Notes under the pieces: model-generated
Told to the model about the DNA's origin: nothing
The model's database searches: none
Seen by the model: the letters and a program-made list of their open reading frames with translations, nothing else
From: Faecalibacterium sp. UBA7177
Lineage (GTDB): Bacteria; Bacillota; Clostridia; Oscillospirales; Ruminococcaceae
Assembly: GCA_002491225.1 (NCBI GenBank)
Contig: DKVN01000052.1
Location: 1 to 9,455, forward strand
DNA length: 9,455 nucleotides
Direction of reading: 5' to 3'
Shown here: one piece after another, positions 1 to 4,982 of the stretch
How positions within the stretch are numbered: position 1 is the stretch's first letter
Layout: each line of letters opens with the position of its first letter
Position numbers and translations under genes: made by a program

Positions 1-339
1 ACCCGCGACCACTCGGTGGTGCAGGAGATGGTCGAGCGGGGGACCATCACCCGGGCCGAGGCGGCCACCCACCCGCGCAAAAACATCATCACCCGTGCGC
101 TCGGGGTGGAGCCCGCGCTTGAGCCGGAGTACACCTGCTGCACCGTCTGTCCCGGCGACATCCTGCTGCTCTGCACCGACGGGCTGACCAACCCCCTGCG
201 GGAGGAGGCCATGGCGGCCACCCTGGCCAGCGCGCCGTTTCTGGCCGCGCCCGAGCTGCTGATCCAGCAGGCGCTGGCCGCGCGCGGGCAGGACAATATC
301 ACCGTGCTGCTCATCGGTGTTGAGAACGGGGAGGGATGA
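1..339 (+). CDS. prpC: PP2C-family Ser/Thr protein phosphatase, C-terminal part (PrpC/Stp type)
   Basis: This is the 3' end of a gene that begins left of the window; the frame is open from base 1 and gives 112 residues. The start of the visible part (TRDHS, then an EEA-like helix and HPRKNIITRALG) is the usual C-terminal half of bacterial PP2C (PPM) phosphatases. Two acidic metal-site motifs are present: CTDGLTN (Asp about residue 60 of the visible part) and GQDNITVLL (Asp-Asn about residues 98-99). Family members are cytoplasmic, Mn2+/Mg2+-dependent and remove phosphate from the partner PASTA kinase and its substrates. The stop TGA overlaps the first ATG of the kinase gene (ATGA), which suggests translational coupling and a kinase/phosphatase pair acting on common targets. 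The N-terminal metal ligands (the RxxNED region) are outside the window, so activity cannot be judged fully. Confidence 0.93.
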   Translation, partial: TRDHSVVQEMVERGTITRAEAATHPRKNIITRALGVEPALEPEYTCCTVCPGDILLLCTDGLTNPLREEAMAATLASAPFLAAPELLIQQALAARGQDNITVLLIGVENGEG

Positions 340-341
340 GC

Positions 342-2252
342 ATGGAAAAATTGATCGGAAAACGGCTGGACGGCCGCTATCTGCTCGAGAGCATGATCGG
401 GGCCGGGGGCATGGCCAACGTCTACAAGGCGCTCGACCTCAAGACCAACCAGACGGTGGCGGTCAAGATCCTGCGGGAAGAGTTTATGGACAACGAGGAG
501 CTGGTGCGCCGGTTCAAAAACGAGTCCAAGGCCATCTCGATCCTCGACCATCCCCACATCCTCAAGGTGTTCGATGTCTCGGTGACCGATAAGCTCCAGT
601 ACATCGTGATGGAATATCTGGACGGCATCACCCTCAAGGAGTATATGAACCAGCGCGGCGGCCCGCTCACCTGGAAGGAAGCGGTGCACTTCGTCCAGCA
701 GATCCTCGAGGCGCTGGATCACGCCCACCGCAAGGGGGTGGTGCACCGGGATGTCAAGCCCCAGAACGTGATGCTGATGCCGGACGGCCAGCTCAAGATG
801 ATGGATTTCGGCATCGCCCGGATCAGCCGGGCCGAAAACCAGACCATGAGCGAAAAGGCCATCGGCTCGGTGCACTATATCAGCCCGGAGCAGGCAAAGG
901 GGGATGTCACCGGGGCCACGGCGGACATCTACTCGGTGGGCATCATGCTCTACGAGATGCTCTCGGGCCAGCTGCCCTTTGAGTCGGACAACATGGTCTC
1001 GGTGGCGATCAAGCAGATCTCGGACAAGGCCCGCCCGCTGGCCGAGCTGGCCCCGAACGTGCCCGGCGCGCTGGTGCAGATCACCGAGCGGGCGATGGCC
1101 AAGCGCCCCGAGGACCGCTACCCCAGCGCCCGCGCCATGCTGGACGATATCGATGAGTTCAAAAAGAACCCCAGCATCCGCTTTGAATATCAGTATCTCA
1201 TGGACACCGAGCCGGAAAGGGTCATCAACAAGGTGGTAAAACAGTCAAAGGCGGGCGGCAGCGCCCAGCGCCCCAGCAGCCAGGCAAAGCGCACCCCGGC
1301 CAAACAGAAGCCCAAAAAGAAAAAGCGCTTTCCCATCGTGCCCATCATGCTGGGCATGGCCTTCGCCTTTGTCATCGGGGCGGGCATCTTGTGCTATATG
1401 ATCTTCGCCAACTCCACTAACCCCCTCTTCAGCACCCGGGAGGATGTCGAGCTGGTCAACTTTGTGGGCAAAACGCGGGACGAGATCGAGCATAACAGCG
1501 AGTACCGCTCCCATTTCCGCATCAAGTTTGTGGAGGAGTACAACGCCGCGCCGGCCGGGCAGGTCTACAGCCAGACCCCCAAGCCCCCCCGCACGGTCAA
1601 GGAGGGGCAGACCATCACCCTCAAGGTCAGCCTCGGCACCCGGTATGTCGAGGTGCCGTCGGTGGCCAACTACCTGCAAAAGGACGCCGAGGCCATCCTC
1701 AAGGAGCTGGGCCTCTCGGTCAACGTGCGGCCCATTGAGGACGGCAGCGTGCCGGTGGGCACGGTGGTGCGCACCAGCCCGGACCCCGGCCAGCAGGTGG
1801 CGGCGGGCGAGACGGTCTACCTCTACGTCAGCCGCGAAAAGGTCGAGACCGACCGCACCGTGCCCGAGCTGGCAAACCTCACCCTCGAGGACGCGGTCAC
1901 CGCGCTGCGCAACTCCTCGCTGGTGCTCGGCACGGTCACCGAGGGGTACAGCGCGGATGTGGAGGCGGGCCGCATTGTGGATCAGTCCCCGGTGGCGGGC
2001 AGCACGGTCAAGCTGAACACCAAGGTCAATGTGGCCGTCTCGCTGGGGCCGGAGCCCACCCCAGAACCCACGCCGGTGCCGACCCCGGTGCCCACCCCGA
2101 CCCCCGCGCCCACGCCCACACCGGAGCCCACGCCGGTGCCGACTGTGGCCCCGACCCCCAGTGTGCCCCCGGAACCGACCGATGATCCCGACGGGCCTGA
2201 CGAGGGCGGCACTGTGCCCGAGCCGCCCGCCATGCAGGGCAGCGGTGACTGA
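342..2252 (+). CDS. prkC: PASTA-domain Ser/Thr protein kinase PrkC
   Basis: A membrane Ser/Thr kinase that in Firmicutes senses muropeptides or lipid II through extracellular PASTA domains. The sequence gives 636 residues from ATG 342. An in-frame ATG at 336 touches the ribosome site GGGGAGGG (328-335), so 342, with 6-nt spacing, is preferred. Numbered from 342: glycine loop GAGGMANV about 20-27, VAVK lysine 42, alpha-C Glu 61, HRDVKPQN catalytic loop 135-142, DFG 155-157, activation loop with Thr168 and Ser170, SPE 182-184. A basic linker (PKKKKR) precedes one membrane segment at about 331-355. Three PASTA repeats follow at about 366-431, 433-497 and 501-568. An unusual Pro/Thr-rich tail spans about 570-613. 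All catalytic residues are present, so it should be an active Hanks-type kinase. It is paired with the upstream PP2C and lies before rsgA, whose product is a known PrkC substrate in B. subtilis. Confidence 0.96.
   Translation: MEKLIGKRLDGRYLLESMIGAGGMANVYKALDLKTNQTVAVKILREEFMDNEELVRRFKNESKAISILDHPHILKVFDVSVTDKLQYIVMEYLDGITLKEYMNQRGGPLTWKEAVHFVQQILEALDHAHRKGVVHRDVKPQNVMLMPDGQLKMMDFGIARISRAENQTMSEKAIGSVHYISPEQAKGDVTGATADIYSVGIMLYEMLSGQLPFESDNMVSVAIKQISDKARPLAELAPNVPGALVQITERAMAKRPEDRYPSARAMLDDIDEFKKNPSIRFEYQYLMDTEPERVINKVVKQSKAGGSAQRPSSQAKRTPAKQKPKKKKRFPIVPIMLGMAFAFVIGAGILCYMIFANSTNPLFSTREDVELVNFVGKTRDEIEHNSEYRSHFRIKFVEEYNAAPAGQVYSQTPKPPRTVKEGQTITLKVSLGTRYVEVPSVANYLQKDAEAILKELGLSVNVRPIEDGSVPVGTVVRTSPDPGQQVAAGETVYLYVSREKVETDRTVPELANLTLEDAVTALRNSSLVLGTVTEGYSADVEAGRIVDQSPVAGSTVKLNTKVNVAVSLGPEPTPEPTPVPTPVPTPTPAPTPTPEPTPVPTVAPTPSVPPEPTDDPDGPDEGGTVPEPPAMQGSGD
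2052..2180 (+). repeat. Pro/Thr codon-repeat tract at the PrkC C-terminus
   Basis: In-frame low-complexity DNA encodes alternating EPTP, VPTP and APTP units after the last PASTA domain. A near-identical 20-base core (cccacgccggtgccgac plus flanks) occurs twice, near 2067 and 2127. It is predicted to be an extracellular, flexible, wall-spanning or O-glycosylation-prone stalk. Its length is likely to vary between strains by slippage; that is an inference. Confidence 0.7.
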
Positions 2253-2274
2253 CCCTTTTTCCAAACGATCACAA

Positions 2275-2323
2275 AAAGCGGCAGCACGGCCCTTGAGCAA
2301 TGCTCAAAGGCCGTGCGCGCTTT
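2275..2323 (+). terminator. Long hairpin between prkC and rsgA, terminator-like
   Basis: The arms 2285-2298 and 2302-2315 pair over 14 positions with one C/A mismatch, around an AAT loop (core CTTGAGC-AAT-GCTCAA). The stem can be extended outward through AAAGC (2275-2279) with GCTTT (2319-2323). The trailing T run is only TTT, so termination on the + strand may be weak. On the - strand the flank is TTTTT after a 7-nt gap. It may reduce read-through from prkC to rsgA. Confidence 0.5.
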
Positions 2324-2363
2324 GCAGGACGATAAAAATCAGACGGAAAACAGACGGTGTGTT

Positions 2364-3281
2364 ATGAACAGGATCGCACAGGACAAAACCGAGACCCCCT
2401 ACATCCTCAAGGGCATCGGCGGGTTTTACTATGTCAAAACGCCCGGGGGCGTGCTGGAGTGCAAAGCCCGCGGGCTTTTCCGCAAGCAGCGGATCGTGCC
2501 GGTGGCGGGCGACCGGGTGACCCTTGCGCAGGAGGGCGGCGCGGATGTGATCTGGGAGATCCTGCCCCGCAAAAATGTCTTTGTGCGCCCGCCCATCGCC
2601 AACCTCGACCTGCTGTTTCTGGTGGCCAGCACCACCCAGCCCAGCCCCAGCACCCTCATTTTGGACAAGCTCTCGGCCGTGGCGGCCCACAAGGGGGCGC
2701 GGTGCGCCCTGCTGATCACCAAGGCCGACCTGGCCGACCCGGCCCCCCTGTTGGCTGCCTACGAAAAGGCGGGGCTGCCCTGCCTGGTCGTCAACGCCGC
2801 CACGGGGCAGGGGCTCGACGCGGTGCGGGGAATGATCGCGGGCAACCTCTGCGCCTTTTGCGGCAACTCCGGGGTGGGCAAATCCACCCTGCTCAACGCG
2901 CTGCTGCCCGGCCTTGCCCGCGAGACCGGCGGCATCAGCCAAAAGCTGGGCCGGGGCCGCCACACCACCCGCGAGGTCGAACTTTTCGAGGCGTTCGGCG
3001 GGCGGATCGCCGACACCCCCGGCTTTGCCAGCCTGGACACCGGCCGCGCCTGCTACATCCCCAAGGAGGAGCTGCAATATGCATTCCCCGAGTTTGCGCC
3101 CTACCTGAGCAAATGCCGCTTTACCGGCTGCGCCCACCGGTCCGAGGCCGGCTGCGCGGTGCGGGCGGCGCTCGAGGCGGGCGAGCTCTCGCAGAGCCGC
3201 TACGCCAGCTACGCCGCCATGTACGACGAGGTCAAGGATATCCAGGACTGGCAGCTGCCCGCCGGAGCGGGCAGGCCGTGA
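2364..3281 (+). CDS. rsgA: Ribosome small-subunit assembly GTPase RsgA (CpgA/YjeQ)
   Basis: RsgA is a circularly permuted GTPase that binds the 30S subunit late in maturation and releases when GTP is hydrolysed. The product is 305 residues, normal for the family. Domains in order: an N-terminal OB fold (about 12-75, starting at the typical KGIGGFYYV), then the permuted G domain with G4 TKAD at 119-122 ahead of the P-loop GNSGVGKS at 167-174, a switch region GRGRHTT at 196-202 and G3 DTPG at 217-220. A C-terminal zinc site follows with Cys251, Cys256, His258 and Cys264. ATG 2364 was chosen because it leads directly into the family N-terminus; a GTG at 2313 lies inside the upstream hairpin. The ribosome site before 2364 is weak. 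Position after prpC-prkC matches the B. subtilis order. Confidence 0.96.
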   Translation: MNRIAQDKTETPYILKGIGGFYYVKTPGGVLECKARGLFRKQRIVPVAGDRVTLAQEGGADVIWEILPRKNVFVRPPIANLDLLFLVASTTQPSPSTLILDKLSAVAAHKGARCALLITKADLADPAPLLAAYEKAGLPCLVVNAATGQGLDAVRGMIAGNLCAFCGNSGVGKSTLLNALLPGLARETGGISQKLGRGRHTTREVELFEAFGGRIADTPGFASLDTGRACYIPKEELQYAFPEFAPYLSKCRFTGCAHRSEAGCAVRAALEAGELSQSRYASYAAMYDEVKDIQDWQLPAGAGRP

Positions 3282-3388
3282 AGGCGGTTTGCCCGCCGCA
3301 GCTGTCCGCCACAGCTACCCGCCGCTCGGGGGCGGCCCATGCCCCCATGCCCAATATGTGAAAATTTGAAAAGGGGAGGGGAGCGCCC
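3282..3388 (+). other. rsgA-thiN spacer with three small hairpins; rpe absent
   Basis: This 107-bp gap sits where many Firmicutes carry rpe (ribulose-phosphate 3-epimerase). I see no Rpe-like coding remnant. Three short inverted repeats occur in a row: GCGGGCA/TGCCCGC (3267-3273 with 3290-3296, overlapping the rsgA stop), AGCTGT/ACAGCT (3300-3305 with 3311-3316) and GCCGC/GCGGC (3321-3325 with 3332-3336). None has a T tract, so they are not clear terminators. Confidence 0.5.
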
Positions 3389-4042
3389 ATGCCGCGCTGT
3401 GTGATCCTGTCGGCCTGCCCGGTCAGCGCCCGGATGGCCCGGTACCTGAGGCCGGACGATTTCCTGATCGCCTGCGACGCGGGCTGGCGCAACGCCGCCG
3501 CCTTAGGCCGCAGCCCCGACCTTGTGGTGGGGGATTTTGACAGCGCCCCGCCCCCCGCGCCCGGCTTTGGCGGCGAGGTCGTCCGGCTGCCCGCCGCCAA
3601 GGACGATACCGACACCCACTACGCCGCCCGGCTGGCTCTGCAGCGCGGCGCGCGCGAGGTGCTGATGCTCGGGGCGCTGGGCGGGCCCCGGCTGGAGCAC
3701 ACCCTCGCCAACATTGCCACCGCCCTCTGGCTGCAAAAGCAGGGGGCCGGGGTGCTGCTGGCCGACGAGCGCACCGAACTGCGCATCCTGCTCGGGGGGC
3801 ACAGCCTGCAGCTTTGCCGCGGCGGCTGGGGCTACTTTTCGCTGCTGCCGCTCGAGGGGACGGCCGTTGGCGTTACCCTCACCGGGGCGCGTTTCCCACT
3901 CACCGACGCCGCCCTCGCGCCGGAGTTCCCCCTCGGGGTCAGCAACGAGTTTGCGGCCGACACGGTCGGCATCCGGCTCGCCGCCGGGAGCCTCGCGGTG
4001 CTCTGCACGATCGGCGACCGGCCCGAAGGGCAAAACCGCTGA
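3389..4042 (+). CDS. thiN: Thiamine pyrophosphokinase (thiamine diphosphokinase)
   Basis: This enzyme transfers pyrophosphate from ATP to thiamine to make the cofactor thiamine diphosphate in the cytoplasm. The 217-residue product matches the usual single-domain bacterial size. The N-terminal catalytic domain shows CDAGW (29-33), SPDLVVGDFDS (42-52, the acidic metal/ATP motif) and KDDTDT (71-76). The central motif reads GALGGPRLEHTLAN (95-108), where the common form is GGRxDH, so there is an Asp-to-Glu change and an extra Pro. The C-terminal beta-sandwich thiamine-binding part carries GVSNEF (183-188). The start ATG 3389 has a strong purine-rich site GGGGAGGGGAG (3373-3383). The gene closes the prpC-prkC-rsgA-thiN block and is probably cotranscribed with rsgA. 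Confidence 0.92.
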   Translation: MPRCVILSACPVSARMARYLRPDDFLIACDAGWRNAAALGRSPDLVVGDFDSAPPPAPGFGGEVVRLPAAKDDTDTHYAARLALQRGAREVLMLGALGGPRLEHTLANIATALWLQKQGAGVLLADERTELRILLGGHSLQLCRGGWGYFSLLPLEGTAVGVTLTGARFPLTDAALAPEFPLGVSNEFAADTVGIRLAAGSLAVLCTIGDRPEGQNR

Positions 4043-4076
4043 GGAAAGAGGAACCTCCTGCTGGAAAAATAAAACA

Positions 4077-4092
4077 TGACATAGAGGTGTCC
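4077..4092 (+). promoter_or_regulatory. Operator-like dyad upstream of the truncated GyrI-like gene
   Basis: GACA (4078-4081) and TGTC (4088-4091) form an inverted repeat with a 6-base spacer, about 40 bp before the ATG at 4133 and in a locally AT-richer stretch. ATGACA (4076-4081) could also serve as a -35 element, but no well-spaced -10 is evident. Dyads of this form suggest a repressor or WYL/MerR-type regulator site. The regulator is not in the window, so this is inference. Confidence 0.35.
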
Positions 4093-4132
4093 GGTTCCCT
4101 GTGATATGCTGTCCTTGCAAGGAGGCGCTTTG

Positions 4133-4402
4133 ATGAAGTATGAATGGAAAAAGCAGGACAGGGAGCTTCACACGGCGAAGCAAACGCCGTCCCCGATCAC
4201 CGTTCCGGCGCAGCAGTATCTCATGATCGACGGAACAGGAGACCCCAACGAGACGGATTCTTCAAACCGTGTTTCCGCGCTGTATTCGTTGGCGTATGCG
4301 GTCAAAATGGCCCATAAGGCTACGGCGGCGCAACATGAATTTGACGATGTGGAAAAGAGCAGGCTCAAAACCATTTTGCGCTATTCTGTACGGCCATTGT
4401 GA
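4133..4402 (+). pseudogene. Truncated GyrI-like small-molecule-binding protein
   Basis: The 89-residue product starts MKYEWKKQDRELH and continues through ITVPAQQYLMIDGTGDPN and ALYSLAYAVKMAHK. I recognise this as the N-terminus of the stand-alone GyrI-like (SOUL/AraC-effector-type) proteins of Firmicutes, which are normally about 200 residues. The frame ends at a TGA directly after YSVRPL, where the family has an (Y)xVYPLEG motif. A stop therefore replaces the expected Glu codon, and GAG is recovered one base out of frame. In that shifted frame, 4452-4523 reads DRLFERILRKNLHLLP followed by ACRIEW, which resembles the family's mid-region lysine-rich helix and suggests a frameshift plus an internal deletion. 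ATG 4133 has a perfect AAGGAGG (4119-4125) at 7 nt. GC by hand count is about 48-57% per 60-base line, against about 78% for a sampled spoIVA line, so it may be acquired DNA. A short functional protein cannot be excluded. Confidence 0.65.
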
Positions 4403-4486
4403 GGGAACGACCGGCCTTTTACACGCCGCGCGGCGCGATCCCGCGCGGGCAGACAGGCTCTTTGAAAGGATTTTGAGAAAAAACCT

Positions 4487-4515
4487 GCACCTTTTGCCCG
4501 CCTGCCGGATAGAAT
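4487..4515 (+). promoter_or_regulatory. Candidate sigma-E-type promoter for spoVM
   Basis: GCACCTT (4487-4493), 14 bases, then GATAGAAT (4508-4515). Against the B. subtilis sigma-E consensus (KMATATT, 13-15 bases, CATACAHT), the -35 matches at 5 of 7 positions and the -10 at 6 of 8. spoVM is a mother-cell sigma-E gene in B. subtilis, so the location about 115 bases before the GTG is sensible. The match is imperfect and was found by eye. Confidence 0.35.
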
Positions 4516-4526
4516 GGGATAGACGC

Positions 4527-4553
4527 GGCGGGCCGGGCCCACCCGAGCCCGCC
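4527..4553 (+). repeat. Strong hairpin in the spoVM leader
   Basis: GGCGGGCCGGG (4527-4537) pairs with CCCG (4542-4545) and GCCCGCC (4547-4553) around a CCCA loop, with one bulged A at 4546. No T run follows. If transcription starts near 4522, this would form the 5' end of the spoVM mRNA and could stabilise it. The rest of the stretch from 4403 to 4609 shows no convincing gene. Confidence 0.45.
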
Positions 4554-4609
4554 AACAAAGGGCGGCCCCGCGCAGAACCCCTGCCCGGATCGCCCCAGAC
4601 CTCGTGATC

Positions 4610-4622
4610 GGGAAGGGAAGGG
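4610..4622 (+). promoter_or_regulatory. Ribosome binding site of spoVM
   Basis: The purine run GGGAAGGGAAGGG ends 7 bases before GTG 4630. This spacing decides the start. The ATG at 4623 is out of frame with the SpoVM-like peptide and only touches the purine run. Confidence 0.6.
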
Positions 4623-4629
4623 ATGCACT

Positions 4630-4710
4630 GTGCAGGTGATCGTGGTAAAAAGCCCCCGGTGTCTGGCCGGGCTGCTCCGGCTGATCTTTGGGATCAAAAA
4701 GGAGGACTGA
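4630..4710 (+). CDS. spoVM: Stage V sporulation protein SpoVM, 26 residues
   Basis: SpoVM is a tiny amphipathic helix that inserts in the outer forespore membrane, recognises its convex curvature, and recruits SpoIVA to start coat assembly; it is also needed for cortex formation. The reading frame is exactly 26 codons, the length of B. subtilis SpoVM, with a GTG start and a TGA stop. It begins MQVIVVKSPRCLAGLL and ends GIKKED. Ungapped comparison with my memory of the B. subtilis peptide keeps Met1, Lys7, Pro9, Leu12, Gly14, Arg17, Gly21 and Asp26, with hydrophobic residues kept at most other positions. Pro9 is the residue known to matter for localisation. Residue 11 is Cys instead of the usual Phe. 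A good RBS precedes it, a hairpin follows its stop at once, and sipL-like and spoIVA genes lie just downstream, which supports the call strongly. It is short enough to be missed in automatic annotation. Confidence 0.9.
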   Translation: MQVIVVKSPRCLAGLLRLIFGIKKED

Positions 4711-4744
4711 GCGGGCGGCGGGCCCTAAAGGCCCACCCGCCCGC
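4711..4744 (+). repeat. GC-rich hairpin directly after the spoVM stop
   Basis: GCGGGCGG (4711-4718) pairs with CCGCCCGC (4737-4744), and GGGCC (4720-4724) with GGCCC (4730-4734) around a CTAAA loop. It begins at the base after the TGA and has no T tract, so it looks more like an mRNA 3'-end stabiliser than a terminator by itself. A true terminator follows 29 bases later. Confidence 0.55.
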
Positions 4745-4772
4745 AAAGCGGCCCCATCCGCCGCAAAATGCC

Positions 4773-4823
4773 AAAAGGCTGACCCACAGCGTGCAGCAGG
4801 CACGCCGCGGGCCGGCCTTTTTT
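4773..4823 (+). terminator. Intrinsic terminator of spoVM
   Basis: AAAAGGC (4773-4779) pairs with GCCTTTT (4815-4821), CCC (4783-4785) with GGG (4809-4811), and GCGTGC (4789-4794) with GCACGC (4800-4805) around an AGCAG loop. The three stem blocks are separated by symmetric 3x3 internal loops. A run of six T (4818-4823) closes it. A second T6 run at 4832-4837 follows GGTTGGGC, so termination may be reinforced. The AAAA on the left arm could also give weak leftward termination. Confidence 0.7.
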
Positions 4824-4874
4824 GGTTGGGCTTTTTTGCCGCGCATACCCCCGCCCCGCCGCGAATATAGTTGT

Positions 4875-4950
4875 TTTGAGCAAGCCCCGCCGGGTTGACT
4901 GGACCAAACAGGCCGGCCGCCCATCGCGCGGCGTCCTTGCGATGCTCAAA
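4875..4950 (+). repeat. Spaced inverted repeat ahead of the sipL-like gene
   Basis: TTTGAGCA (4875-4882) and TGCTCAAA (4943-4950) are exact reverse complements, 60 bases apart; GCAAG (4880-4884) and CTTGC (4936-4940) give a competing pairing. The interior is GC-rich. It would lie in the leader of the sipL-spoIVA mRNA or flank its promoter. I see no convincing sigma-E promoter here: GAATATA at 4863-4869 resembles a -35, but no matching -10 follows at the right distance. Confidence 0.35.
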
Positions 4951-4982
4951 CGCCAATCATATTACGCGAAAGGGGCGAAAGT

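Noticed and set aside
2313..2363. Upstream GTG start for rsgA
   Set aside because: It lies in the right arm of the prkC-rsgA hairpin and adds residues unlike the RsgA N-terminus; ATG 2364 fits the family.
4623..4898. A 91-codon + strand frame starting at ATG 4623 over spoVM
   Set aside because: It runs out of frame through spoVM, two hairpins and the terminator, and its product is Pro/Arg-rich without any recognisable domain.
4958..4964. CATATTA as a -10 element for sipL-spoIVA (sigma-G or sigma-E like)
   Set aside because: No matching -35 at the right distance, and the transcript would start at the ribosome binding site.
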